Below, piece after piece: positions 27,161 through 36,564 of a stretch of DNA of 64,000 nucleotides. Each line of letters opens with the position of its first letter. The first letter of the stretch is position 1. The notes beneath the pieces are model-generated. The model did not search any database and was not told the DNA's origin. It was given only the letters and a program-made list of their open reading frames with translations. Source of the stretch: Roseimaritima multifibrata (GTDB taxonomy: Bacteria; Planctomycetota; Planctomycetia; Pirellulales; Pirellulaceae); contig NZ_CP036262.1 in assembly GCF_007741495.1 (NCBI RefSeq), positions 4,030,001 to 4,094,000 on the forward strand. Reading direction: 5' to 3'. A program made the position numbers and the translations under genes.

Positions 27161-28957
27161 CTAATCCTTGTCCGCTCTTAACACGGAAACAAAAGCTTTC
27201 TGTGGGATATTCACATTGCCAAATTGTTTCATTTTGGCTTTCCCCTTCTTCTGTTTCTCAAGCAGTTTCTTCTTCCTCGATACGTCTCCACCATATAGTT
27301 TCGCCGTCACGTCTTTTCGATAAGGCTGAATGGTGGCGCGAGCGATAATCGACCCTCCAATCGCTCCCTGAATCGGAATCTTGAACTGATGCCGAGGAAT
27401 CGCTTCGGCCAGTTGCTCACAGTAGTGAAGCGCCCGGGCTCGGGATTTATCGCGGTGCACCAGATACGAGAGCGCATCGACCGGTTCTTTGTTGACCAGG
27501 ATGTCCACTTTCACAACGTCGGTCGGACGATATTCAATGGGCACGTAGTCAAAGGAACCGTAGCCGCGGGTCAGCATTTTTAGTTTGCCATAGAAATCGA
27601 AGAGGACTTCCCCGAGTGGCATTTCACTGGAAACCTCAACGCGTCCCGCGGACAAGTAGTTCATCGTCTGACTTTCCGAACGATGTTCGCGGCACAATTC
27701 CATCACCGGACCAACATACTCCTCCGGTATCAAAATCGATGCTTTGATATAGGGTTCGGTAATCGCTTCGATAACGGTTGGGTCGGGCCAATAGGTCGGA
27801 TTGTCGATTTCGACCTCCGAGCCATCTTTCAGTTCCAACTTGTACTTCACCGACGGTGCGGAAATCACCAACCCGACGTCAAATTCACGCTGCAAACGCT
27901 CCTGAACAACATCCAGATGCAAAAGCCCCAAGAACCCGCAACGGAACCCGAACCCCAAAGCGGCCGAGCTATCTTTTTCAAACGTTAACGCCGCATCGTT
28001 GATCGCTAATTTCTCAAGCGCCTTTGTCAGGTCTTGGTATTCATCGGTGCTCATCGGATAGACCGAGGAGAACACAACCTGCCTAGCCGGTTGGTACCCG
28101 GGAATCGGTTCCGCTGCCGGGCGATCGACCAGAGTAATGGTATCCCCAATTTCGATGTCTTGGACGCTTTTAACCCCCGCGACGATGTACCCAACTTCAC
28201 CGACGCTTAACTGTTTCTGCGGATTCAATTTGAATTGGTTGTACCCCAGTTCATCCACTTTGTAGTCCCGCTCCGCATGCATGAAGCGGATTGTATCTTT
28301 AGGCTTCAAAGTCCCTTCCATGACTCGGCACTGAAGGATCACGCCGCGAAACTTATCGAAGTGAGCATCGAACACCAACGCCTTTAGTGGCGCGTCGGGG
28401 TCTCCTTGGGGAGCGGGCAGGTGTTTGACGATGCCTTCCAAGACATCCTCGATCCCAACGCCTGTTTTCGCCGACACAGGGATCGCCAAAAATGGATCCA
28501 GCCCCAAATCCGAATCGATTTCTTCGCGGACGCGATCGACGTCCGCGGCAGGCAAATCGATTTTGTTGATAATCGGCAGCAGTTCTAGATCGTATTCCAA
28601 CGCCAAATAAAGATTTGCCACCGTTTGGGCTTCCACCCCCTGCGAGGCATCCACCACCATCAACGCGCCTTCGCAAGCCATCAGCGAGCGGCGGACTTCG
28701 TGTGAAAAATCGACGTGTCCCGGCGTATCGATCAAATTCAGTTGATAATCCTGGCCATCGGGCGAGTGATACTCCAGAGTGATGGTGTTGCTCTTGATCG
28801 TGATTCCTCGCTCCCGTTCGATATCCATCGAATCGAGCATTTGGTCATGCAAATCGCGTTGCGTAACCCCACCGCAAACCTGAATCAAACGATCGGCCAG
28901 CGTCGATTTACCATGATCGATGTGGGCGATAATACAGAAATTGCGAATATTCTTCAT
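27161..28957 (-). CDS. lepA: Elongation factor 4 (LepA), back-translocating GTPase
   Basis: 598 residues, the usual length. The start at 28957 (MKNIRNFCIIAHIDHGKSTL) is chosen because the family begins there, although the frame is open for another 45 codons. GTPase motifs are AHIDHGKST (G1), DTPGHVDFS (G3) and NKIDLP (G4). The LepA-specific C-terminal domain is present (AKLYGGDVSRKKKLLEKQKK, then GNVNIPQKAFVSVL). It acts on the ribosome, remobilising stalled or mistranslocated complexes. In many bacteria lepA precedes lepB; here it stands alone. Confidence 0.97.
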   Translation of the reverse strand: MKNIRNFCIIAHIDHGKSTLADRLIQVCGGVTQRDLHDQMLDSMDIERERGITIKSNTITLEYHSPDGQDYQLNLIDTPGHVDFSHEVRRSLMACEGALMVVDASQGVEAQTVANLYLALEYDLELLPIINKIDLPAADVDRVREEIDSDLGLDPFLAIPVSAKTGVGIEDVLEGIVKHLPAPQGDPDAPLKALVFDAHFDKFRGVILQCRVMEGTLKPKDTIRFMHAERDYKVDELGYNQFKLNPQKQLSVGEVGYIVAGVKSVQDIEIGDTITLVDRPAAEPIPGYQPARQVVFSSVYPMSTDEYQDLTKALEKLAINDAALTFEKDSSAALGFGFRCGFLGLLHLDVVQERLQREFDVGLVISAPSVKYKLELKDGSEVEIDNPTYWPDPTVIEAITEPYIKASILIPEEYVGPVMELCREHRSESQTMNYLSAGRVEVSSEMPLGEVLFDFYGKLKMLTRGYGSFDYVPIEYRPTDVVKVDILVNKEPVDALSYLVHRDKSRARALHYCEQLAEAIPRHQFKIPIQGAIGGSIIARATIQPYRKDVTAKLYGGDVSRKKKLLEKQKKGKAKMKQFGNVNIPQKAFVSVLRADKD

Positions 28958-29270
28958 GCGTAGCGGTCTTCTAAGATTGTGACGAAACGGTCGCTGGCTA
29001 GTAAAATCGTAGTGAATCCGCCGCGAAACCAACAGGGAGTGCCTTTTGGGTGCCTCGCCAAAAGGACGTTTCACGGTTCGCTTCCGACACACAGGCCAGA
29101 GCTAAACCGAAATAGCCCGCTCGGTTCCCTGACGGGCAGGGGCTCTTCACCGGTGTCCGGAAATCCGGCTACCCCAAATCTTAACGCTGCCGATCGATAA
29201 AGGCAGGGTTAAACGGTTAACATTCCATGTGAACGATTAGGTTCGAACCATGTATCCACAGGAAAATCGA

Positions 29271-30248
29271 ATGACATCTTCCATCATCCTCCGCCTAGCC
29301 TGCCTAGTCCCCGCGGTACTCTGCCTGCTGCTAGTCTGTAAGCAACCAGCCCAAGCCGCCACAGAGGCCTCCATCGTCGACTTGCAGCCCGTCGACGCGA
29401 AACGTGAACGAACGGTTCCAATCCGAATCTATCTTCCAGATCAACCCGAATCGCGCCCGCTGATTCTCTTTTCTCACGGACTGGGGGGATCCCGCGAAAA
29501 TTCCGTCTATTTGGGCAAACACTGGGCCTCCGCCGGCTACGTCTGCATTTTCCTGCAGCACCACGGCTCCGACAAACAGATTATCCAAAGAAAGCCACTT
29601 CAGTCCCAAATGGACTCTCTCCGCTCAACGCTTAACTCCAAGAACGTGATGGACCGTATCGAGGATGTCTCGTTTATCCTGGATCAAGTCGAAACCTGGA
29701 ACACCGAACCATCGCATCCCTTGTTCGCACGTGTCGATTTAGAGCACATCGGAATGAGCGGTCATAGCTTTGGCGCGGCAACCACCCTCGCGGTCGCAGG
29801 ACGCAAGTTTTTTCGTAATCGTTCGTTTCCCGAACCTCGCATCGATGCCTTCCTTGCCATGAGCCCCCAACCGGTCCGAGGTTTATCGACCGAGAAAACA
29901 TTTGGATCCTTGTCCAAGCCCCTTTTCTGCATGACAGGAACCAAAGACGCAAGTTCCATCCAGCCCCAAGTGACTCCAGCCGCAAGGCAATCGGTCTACG
30001 CCGCGTTACCTGAAGGCGACAAGTTTCAACTCGTTCTGGAGGGAGCCGAACACCACGCATTCAGCGACGAAAAACGTCTACGTACGAAGCAGCGCGATCC
30101 AAAACACCACGGTGTCATCCAAGAACTAAGCACCAAATTCTGGCAAGCCTACCTAGAAGACGACACAGCGGCAAAGAAGTGGCTTCAGTCAAACGCGCCG
30201 CAGACCGACGAAGTTCTAACCAAGCAAGATCGCTGGGAATGGAAATAG
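29271..30248 (+). CDS. Secreted alpha/beta hydrolase (PAF-acetylhydrolase/dienelactone-hydrolase type)
   Basis: 325 residues from the ATG at 29271, which has AGGAAAATCGA directly before it; an in-frame ATG at 29250 is less likely. A signal peptide (IILRLACLVPAVLCLLL...AQA) is followed by an alpha/beta-hydrolase fold: PLILFSHGLGGSRE (oxyanion strand), IGMSGHSFGAATTLAVAG (nucleophile Ser in GHSFG) and LEGAEHHAFSD (catalytic His). It is probably an esterase in the periplasm; the substrate is unknown. Confidence 0.85.
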   Translation: MTSSIILRLACLVPAVLCLLLVCKQPAQAATEASIVDLQPVDAKRERTVPIRIYLPDQPESRPLILFSHGLGGSRENSVYLGKHWASAGYVCIFLQHHGSDKQIIQRKPLQSQMDSLRSTLNSKNVMDRIEDVSFILDQVETWNTEPSHPLFARVDLEHIGMSGHSFGAATTLAVAGRKFFRNRSFPEPRIDAFLAMSPQPVRGLSTEKTFGSLSKPLFCMTGTKDASSIQPQVTPAARQSVYAALPEGDKFQLVLEGAEHHAFSDEKRLRTKQRDPKHHGVIQELSTKFWQAYLEDDTAAKKWLQSNAPQTDEVLTKQDRWEWK

Positions 30249-30330
30249 GTATTCCCGCGCAACCTACGTTTCAAACGCAACCGCAACAAATCGCCGCGAG
30301 CCTGTGAATTTACGTTGACCGCGCTGGAGT

Positions 30331-30772
30331 TTGTCGCCTTTCGCTTGGGACGTGCGATTTATAAATGAAGGAAATCTGGCTCCCCTCGCCCTCAAAACAA
30401 GCTCGCCTAAGACAGATTTGATACTGGATCAACGGTTCGCCAGCTAATGCAATTTAGGTCGATTCAAAGGCTTGTTTTGGGGGAGAGGGGCTGGAGGAGA
30501 GGAGCCGACAGCGTTGGGCAAGGCGTGGCATAATCGCTTGAAATCCGAGGCGTTCACCGAATCTTCGCTGCAAAATCGCCGCCTGGAAATCTCCCCCCCT
30601 CCCCCAGCCCCTCTCCCCCAAGCGAGCTCCACTAAATCAAAGAAAGAGGCAGAGATCACGCAATGAGCTAGCAGAGATTTCTTCCGCAACAAAGAGCTCG
30701 CTTAGGGGCGAGGGGAGCCAGACTTTCTTGATTTATTTATCGCACGTCCCCCGCGAAAGTACGCCCGCAATC
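30331..30772. repeat. MITE-like element, full copy 1
   Basis: About 440 bp with long terminal inverted repeats: the left end (ttgtcgcctttcgcttggga..) is mirrored at the right (..cgcacgtcccccgcgaaag). Inside the ends, ctggctcccctcgccc on the left is matched by ggggcgaggggagccag on the right. It is about 90% identical by eye to copy 2 at 31195. There is no transposase. Confidence 0.8.
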
Positions 30773-30850
30773 GGTTTTTCACGGGGGACACGAAGTCAAT
30801 AGGTGACGGTTTCCGAGTTGGCTTGCTGCTGTGCGACAACGCATCCGAAA

Positions 30851-30923
30851 ATCCCAACCCGCTGCATAAGCGAGGGACTGGGAACACGGTCCGTCATCCC
30901 TCGCTAACGCAGCGGGTTGGGAT
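30851..30923. repeat. GCTGCG-type dispersed palindromic repeat
   Basis: Arms of 27 bp (30851-30877 and 30897-30923) are complementary with two mismatches and a 19-nt spacer. The sequence is nearly that of the copies at 6092 and 33561. Confidence 0.8.
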
Positions 30924-30995
30924 TCGCTGCGTCGACGCTCCTAGCCCGCAGGCTTGCGAAAGAGTTCCGTTTTCGGGCTTGCCCCGGCGGACTCA

Positions 30996-31119
30996 CAACT
31001 GGCAGCTACCCTCCTATGCAATCGAAATGCGGTTCTCCGCCAGCCCCGAATCGCCTAGGCGATTCGGGGCTGGCGGAGAAGGATGAACGGGGACGCAGCA
31101 ATAGGGTAGCTGCCAGTTG
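30996..31119. repeat. Nested palindrome with a perfect 48-bp core
   Basis: The core at 31033-31080 is a perfect palindrome with no loop, centred on CCTAGG. Outer arms 30996-31012 and 31103-31119 (caactggcagctaccct and its complement) surround it. The outer-arm sequence recurs at about 54056-54072. Confidence 0.85.
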
Positions 31120-31194
31120 TTGTCCCGACTGGGACAAGCCCAGCGGAAACAAACAGCGGCCGAAATCTTAACCCGATGCGGCAGCGACTTAGGA

Positions 31195-31618
31195 ATTGTC
31201 GCCTTTCGCTTGGGACGTGCGATTTATAAATGAAGTAAATCTGGCTCCCCTCGCCCTCAAAACAAGCTCGCTTAAGACAGGTTTGATACCGGATCAACGG
31301 TTCGCCAGCTAATGCAATTCGGTACGATTCAAAGGCTTGTTTTGGGGGAGAGGGGCTGGGGGAGAGGGGCCGACAGCGTTGGGCAAGACGTGGCATAACC
31401 GCTTGAAATCCGAGGCGTTCAATGCGTCTTCGCTGCAAAATCGCCGCCTGGAAATCTCCCCCTCTCCCCCAAGCGAGCTCTACTAAATCAAAGAAAGAGG
31501 CAGAGAACATGCAATGAGCTAGCAGAGATTTCTTCCGCAACAAAGAGCTCGCTTAGGGGCGAGGGGAGCCAGACTTTCTTGATTCATTTATCGCACGGCC
31601 CGAGCGAAAGGCGACAAT
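31195..31618. repeat. MITE-like element, full copy 2
   Basis: 424 bp; its terminal inverted repeats extend over roughly 58 bp (attgtcgcctttcgcttggg.. against ..cccgagcgaaaggcgacaat). It carries the same inner blocks as copy 1 (gacagcgttgggcaag, cgcctggaaatctcccc, gctagcagagatttcttc). Confidence 0.82.
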
Positions 31619-31704
31619 CAAAAATCGCCAGCCCAACCCCGGAGCGACGAAACTGCGACCTACCTTTTCTCATTTCGCGCACGCGGAAAAGAAAGCGGCG
31701 CCGT

Positions 31705-32355
31705 CTAATCGGCTTGCTTCCGAACCAGATTCATCCCTTCTCGACCACGGTAAGTCAGCAACAGGGCTCCGTCGGCGGCACAGGCATCAAAAACCGATTC
31801 GAAAAACTCGTGTTCACCTGGCCAAGGGAAGGCAAAAAAGAGATCGAACTCATCCATCGATAGCCCGATTTCTTCATACACATCCCCCTCGCCTGTATCG
31901 ACATGTTCGATGTCGGCCCCCCAGTCCAACAGACCGTTCACATCGCGGGGGATGAAACTTCCTTGAAAAAAATCGACCCCAATCCCCAGCTCGTCGGCTA
32001 GTTCGCTGGACTGTTCCACCAACGATGCTTCGATCTCAATGCCAACGGCCTCCATGTCCTGCATCGCCGCCAGCATCGCAGCCACCCCGAATCCGCTGCC
32101 GAGTTCACAAAAACGATCGCCGGCCAGCAAATGATTCTGCTCAATCCAGAGAAGCGATTGACCAAGCAAATGAAAGTCGCAGGTCACAAAGTTCTCGATG
32201 ACTTGTTGGTCCCGCAACATGAACCGTTCGATCTTCTCATTCGCGCGATCCATCAACTGGGTCGCTTCCTGTGACAATTCGATCTCACGCATCGAATCCG
32301 GGATCACAATCGACTGTAGTGACACAAATAAATCTCGCGAAGCGGCAGTAATCAA
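31705..32355 (-). CDS. Class I SAM-dependent methyltransferase-like protein
   Basis: 216 residues from a TTG; an ATG at 32292 (MREIELSQEATQ) is a plausible alternative start. The SAM-binding motif I is clear (DRFCELGSGFGVAAMLAA), followed by the acidic end of strand 2 (AVGIEIEASLVE) and a motif-IV-like stretch (FDLFFAFPWPGE). A conserved family of unknown substrate occurs in planctomycetes. It is cytoplasmic and transcribed alone. Confidence 0.7.
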   Translation of the reverse strand: MITAASRDLFVSLQSIVIPDSMREIELSQEATQLMDRANEKIERFMLRDQQVIENFVTCDFHLLGQSLLWIEQNHLLAGDRFCELGSGFGVAAMLAAMQDMEAVGIEIEASLVEQSSELADELGIGVDFFQGSFIPRDVNGLLDWGADIEHVDTGEGDVYEEIGLSMDEFDLFFAFPWPGEHEFFESVFDACAADGALLLTYRGREGMNLVRKQAD

Positions 32356-32511
32356 AGGAATACAAAAGCGTCGCAGTGTAGCCGACCCCTTATCGCGAAC
32401 GAAGGGTCCTACCCTCGGAGTTCCAACATCAAATTCCCAGATCGTCGCATCCGGGCGTCAGCGCTACGCGCCCCGCTGCGAAAACGTGGCCAAACAAAAC
32501 CGCAGTATGGG

Positions 32512-33477
32512 TCACTTCGCAAGCTGAAATTCTACGACCACTGCTCGATGATCGGACGGATACGGATCGATCACGATATCCGCATTCGCTGTCGATTCAC
32601 CCACGATCTTCGCCGATTTTGCAGTGGAGTGAGGACTATGAAACACAAAATCAATTCGGTCGTGCCGATCCTTTGGATCATCGGGTGGGGTCGACGGAGT
32701 CCAGGTAAAGGCGTTGCGTTTCAGCGGGTCAGGATGAACTTGGCGGAAGGAATCGAGCAACCCTGCATCGCAAACAGCGCTTGTCGTTGGCCATGCAACG
32801 GCTAGGGGACAGGCTCCCGCAGCTGCCGCGGCCGGTATCCAGTCCAAGTGTGAAGGCTCATTGAAATCGCCGGTAACAAACAGCGGTATTTCCGAATCGA
32901 TAGATTTCAGTTCGGACAGCATTCGTCGTAGCGGCGCACCGCGAGCTTCATCAGCCTCCAGAATCGCTTGTTCGGCGGTTTCGATAAATCGCCCTTTGCC
33001 GTAAGGAATTTTCAATAGCTGGTAAGGCTGATAAGGGGAAGCGGGGAAATGAGCATTAAACAAATAGAGGTTCTTGCCGCCGGGCAAGGCAACCTGCACG
33101 CCCCATTTGTTTGGTGTCGAAGCGGTGATCGGAAATCGACTGATCACGGCCGTCCGACCTCCTTGATCCAGGAAATGCCAACCGAGCAATTCGGCTAGGC
33201 GGGCACCGTTGTCGATTCCTGGTTTCCCCTCACCAGACTTTGCTTCGGTCTCTTGCAGCCCAACAACATCCGCCTTGGAGGCTCGCACAAGTGTGGCGGA
33301 CTGTTCCAGAGACTGACCGCCCGCCACACCCCCTAACCACATGTTAAACGACATGATTCGAATCGTTGTCGCCGGATCATCCGCAGCTGCCACCCCCGCC
33401 GATCCGACGACGCCAAACGCTACCGCAATCGCCAGATAAATGCAGCTGCCAACCAGACCACGAAATCGAACCATCAT
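32512..33477 (-). CDS. Secreted endonuclease/exonuclease/phosphatase family protein
   Basis: 321 residues. A signal peptide (CIYLAIAVAFGVVGSAGVAAA) is followed by the EEP fold: IRIMSFNMWLGG, VVGLQETEAK (metal-binding Glu), the central PLFVTGDFNEPSHLDW (Asp and Asn) and the C-terminal PYPSDHRAVVVEF (Asp-His). The domain is complete, so it is probably an active metal-dependent phosphodiesterase outside the cytoplasm, acting on nucleic acid or a phospho-ester. Confidence 0.88.
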   Translation of the reverse strand: MMVRFRGLVGSCIYLAIAVAFGVVGSAGVAAADDPATTIRIMSFNMWLGGVAGGQSLEQSATLVRASKADVVGLQETEAKSGEGKPGIDNGARLAELLGWHFLDQGGRTAVISRFPITASTPNKWGVQVALPGGKNLYLFNAHFPASPYQPYQLLKIPYGKGRFIETAEQAILEADEARGAPLRRMLSELKSIDSEIPLFVTGDFNEPSHLDWIPAAAAAGACPLAVAWPTTSAVCDAGLLDSFRQVHPDPLKRNAFTWTPSTPPDDPKDRHDRIDFVFHSPHSTAKSAKIVGESTANADIVIDPYPSDHRAVVVEFQLAK

Positions 33478-33884
33478 TATGCAAACCTATTAATCGTCTA
33501 TTTAGTTTCCGCAATCATACCTCCAACAATTTTACGCGTCCAAGTCGATCCCCAAGATCACCCACGCGCTGCGTAAGCGAGGGACTGAAAGCGCCATCCC
33601 GACATCCCAAACCGCTGCGTAAGCAAGGGACTGAAACCGCAGTCCGTCATCCCAACCCGCTGCGTAAGCGAGGGACCGAAAGAGCCGTCCGCTATCCCTC
33701 GCTGACGCAGCGGGTTGGGATTTTGGTCTCCTGTCACACCCCTGCAATCCGCTAGGAAACCGCCAACCTATCAATCGCTCCTCCCCCCACTAACGAACGT
33801 TCCTTTAAAGCGACTTTCGCCGAGCGAAAGGTTACAATCTTTGATGCTTCTCCCCTCGGCCCGACGACGCACATTAGGCACTGG
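33478..33884. other. Intergenic region with tandem GCTGCG repeats
   Basis: The repeat array at 33561-33723 fills the middle. At 33806-33841 lies an element end (tttaaagcgactttcgc, then cgagcgaaaggttacaatct) also found at 46034-46069. No gene is seen. Confidence 0.6.
33561..33723. repeat. Three direct copies (46/45-bp period) plus one inverted copy of the GCTGCG repeat
   Basis: gctgcgtaagcgaggga begins at 33568, 33614 and 33659, and the inverted form (tccctcgctgacgcagcggg) ends near 33716. The intervening bases are themselves related, so this is a tandem repeat closed by an inverted copy, not a CRISPR array. Confidence 0.85.
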
Positions 33885-36473
33885 ATGATGACCGACCGAA
33901 TGCACAACCTATCTCTGCAGTGGTCCTGGATTCCCTGTTTCCTTTTCCTGATCGCGCTGACGCCTCCTTCGCTTGCAGATTCTCACGCGACCGCAGAATC
34001 ACCGCCGACCATCCTGCTGGCGTCTGCCGAAAAAGCTCTCCTGCCAATCGTGGTCAGAGAGGACTGCGATGCCATCGTGCTGGCCGCCGCTAAAGACCTA
34101 CAGGAGTATCTGCAAAAGATCAGCGGTGCTCCCTTCACCATTCAAGAAGCGGCAGCAGACTTCGATGGCAGCCAACCGGGAATCGTGGTTGGACTGGAAA
34201 CCTCGTTTCCAAATCGACCGGGAAGGCAACCGTTTGACGATTCGGGTATCGGACCTGATCAGTACCTTTTATGCTCCACCACAAATCAGCTCTACGTGCT
34301 AGGTTCGACACCCATGGCCGTCGAAAACGCGGTCTGGGGTCTGCTGCATCGCATGGGATATCGCTTGTATTTTTTGACCGATACGTGGGAAGTCGTCCCC
34401 GATCAGCCTAAATTATCGATTGCGATTTGTGTGACCGAAAAACCGGACTACGTTACGCGTCAGGCGCCGCGTGGTGCCCCATGGTCCGACCGCGCATTAT
34501 GGGCTCGCTGGAAAACACGCAATCGACTGAACTCTTCTTACTCCCTTAGCACCGGACACGCCTACGGGAACATCGTCAGGCGTCATCAGGAAGCCTTTTC
34601 CGCCCACCCAGAGTATTTCGCTTTGGTTGATGGCGAACGTCGCACGGGACCGAATGCGAAGTTCTGCATCAGCAACCCAGGGCTCCGGCAACTGGTCGTC
34701 GACCATGCCGTTGCCACGATCAAGGCGAATCCAAGACTTAAAAGCATCTCGATGGATCCGTCGGACGGAGGCGGGTGGTGCGAATGCGACCAATGCGCTG
34801 CAGTGGGAAGCGTTTCAGATCGGGCGTTGACCCTTGCCAACGATGTGGCGACCGCGATTAACAAGTTGGGATTAGGGCCCAAACATGTCGGCATGTATGG
34901 ATACAACCAACACAGCCCACCTCCAAATATCAAAGCCCACCCCAATGTCGTGATCAGCGTAGCAACCGCATTCATCAGGGGTGGGTACACGGTTGAGGAA
35001 TTGGTCGAAGGCTGGCAACGGCAAGACGCCGTCATCGGCATTCGCGACTATCACGATGTCTTTGCTTGGAGCCATGACCTGCCGAGGAAAGCACGCGGTG
35101 GCAAGATCGATTACCTGACCCGCACGATTCCCTGGTTCTACGAACATGGTGCGAGGTTCATGAATTCAGAAAACATGGACAGCTGGGGTGCCAATGGCCT
35201 TGGTTATTGGTTAACGCCGCAGATCCTTTGGGATGTCGATAACGCCCAGCAAGTGGATGACCTGATCGAGGACTTTCTGACCGGTGCCTTTGGCGAAGCG
35301 GCTGCACCGATGCGACAGTTTTTTCAGTTGCTAAACCAGGACTCGGTATCGGTTCGATCTCAAGAGGACGTCATAGCCCGCATGTACCGATATCTCGACA
35401 AGGCTCAACAGCTGACCTCCGACCAACAAATCCATGCCCGTATTGCGGACCTGATTTTGTACACACGCTATCTGGAGCTCTACCAGACCTACCGAGTCTC
35501 CAAAGGCTCCGCCAGGCAAGCCGGGTTTGAACAGGTGTGGCGACATGCCTACCGCATTCAAGACAGAATGATGCTGTCGACCGTCGCCCTTTGCCAACGA
35601 GACCGTTTTCGCGACTCCGCTGTCAATGTTCCCGCAGAGGCTGACTGGAAGGTTCCCGAAGAAGAGAATCCTTGGAAAAGCAGTGAACCGTTTTCTACAG
35701 ACGAAATCCAAGACATTCTCGCAGCAGGGATCAAAGCCAATCAGCCAACCGTCCTTGATTTTGTCGCTCAAAACTATAGTGACGATCTTGTTCCCGCGAA
35801 CCAATTGAACTTGGCTCCGGTCGCCAAAGGACGCTACGACAATCGCAATCGCGGAACGCAGCGGGTTCATACCTGGCTGCCGAAACCGAAATCGACACTC
35901 GAACTACAAGTGACCGGTGGGTTGATCAAACACTATCGCGATCGCGGCAACGTTCGATTCCAGCTTCACGCACAAGCGGAAGCGACCCTCGATGCGGTCG
36001 ACACCGACAACAGTGTGCCCCCCGATGGCATCCAGCGCACCGTTCGCTTAACCAGTCCCTATAGCGGACTTCATTCGATAGAGTGGAACGACGGCAGCGA
36101 CCAGACCCAAGTCGTTTGGCCTGCGGATATTCCTTGGACCGTACGCTCATCGATCGAGGAACCGATGCGGTTAGGCGGAAGGTGGGACCTCTACTTCTAT
36201 GTCCCACGCGGAACGAAAATCGTCGGCGGTTATACCGATTCCACAAAAGGCGAATTGCATGATTCAGAGGGCAACCGCCTCTTCGATTTTTCCGAGATGG
36301 ATTCCCCCGGATACTTCAGTGTCGCCGTTCCCAGCGGTCAGGATCGCGCACTTTGGAAATTTGTCAATTCCCGTGGAAGCCGCATGCTGATGACGGTTCC
36401 TCCCTACCTCGCCCCCAGCGCCGAAACGCTGTTGCTACCACGAGAGGTCGTTGACGCCGATCACGAAGAATAG
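33885..36473 (+). CDS. Secreted DUF4838 protein (glycosidase-like)
   Basis: 862 residues with a signal peptide (WIPCFLFLIALTPPSLADS). An N-terminal GH20b-like alpha/beta domain comes first (AAKDLQEYLQKISGAPFTI, about 70-90). The DUF4838 domain follows (SAHPEYFALVDGERR, SISMDPSDGGGWCECDQCA near 285-305, then MNSENMDSWGANGLGYWL). A C-terminal beta-rich part (from about 640) resembles a carbohydrate-binding module. The CECDQC cysteines are typical of the family. The fold suggests a glycoside hydrolase acting on a complex glycan; activity is unproven. Confidence 0.85.
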   Translation: MMTDRMHNLSLQWSWIPCFLFLIALTPPSLADSHATAESPPTILLASAEKALLPIVVREDCDAIVLAAAKDLQEYLQKISGAPFTIQEAAADFDGSQPGIVVGLETSFPNRPGRQPFDDSGIGPDQYLLCSTTNQLYVLGSTPMAVENAVWGLLHRMGYRLYFLTDTWEVVPDQPKLSIAICVTEKPDYVTRQAPRGAPWSDRALWARWKTRNRLNSSYSLSTGHAYGNIVRRHQEAFSAHPEYFALVDGERRTGPNAKFCISNPGLRQLVVDHAVATIKANPRLKSISMDPSDGGGWCECDQCAAVGSVSDRALTLANDVATAINKLGLGPKHVGMYGYNQHSPPPNIKAHPNVVISVATAFIRGGYTVEELVEGWQRQDAVIGIRDYHDVFAWSHDLPRKARGGKIDYLTRTIPWFYEHGARFMNSENMDSWGANGLGYWLTPQILWDVDNAQQVDDLIEDFLTGAFGEAAAPMRQFFQLLNQDSVSVRSQEDVIARMYRYLDKAQQLTSDQQIHARIADLILYTRYLELYQTYRVSKGSARQAGFEQVWRHAYRIQDRMMLSTVALCQRDRFRDSAVNVPAEADWKVPEEENPWKSSEPFSTDEIQDILAAGIKANQPTVLDFVAQNYSDDLVPANQLNLAPVAKGRYDNRNRGTQRVHTWLPKPKSTLELQVTGGLIKHYRDRGNVRFQLHAQAEATLDAVDTDNSVPPDGIQRTVRLTSPYSGLHSIEWNDGSDQTQVVWPADIPWTVRSSIEEPMRLGGRWDLYFYVPRGTKIVGGYTDSTKGELHDSEGNRLFDFSEMDSPGYFSVAVPSGQDRALWKFVNSRGSRMLMTVPPYLAPSAETLLLPREVVDADHEE

Positions 36474-36564
36474 CCGGTGCACCGAACAATGCGTTCCGCT
36501 GCAGAACAGACGGTGGTTGGACAGCAACGGAATTGCAGCACCTGCATCCGTTCCGGACAACCTT

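Larger units (their letters stand above)
30249..31704. other. Repeat-rich intergenic island without genes
   Basis: Within 1.45 kb there are two ~430-bp MITE-like copies (30331-30772 and 31195-31618), a GCTGCG palindrome (30851-30923) and a nested palindrome (30996-31119). Open frames here lie inside the repeats and are repeated with them; none has a ribosome binding site. Confidence 0.75.

Noticed and set aside
30444-31543. Several open frames on both strands
   Set aside because: They lie inside the MITE-like elements and the palindromes and recur wherever the repeats recur.
33561-33723. Regular 45-46 bp spacing of a ~30-bp repeat, CRISPR-like at first sight
   Set aside because: The spacers are themselves related, only three copies exist, the array closes with an inverted copy, and there are no cas genes.
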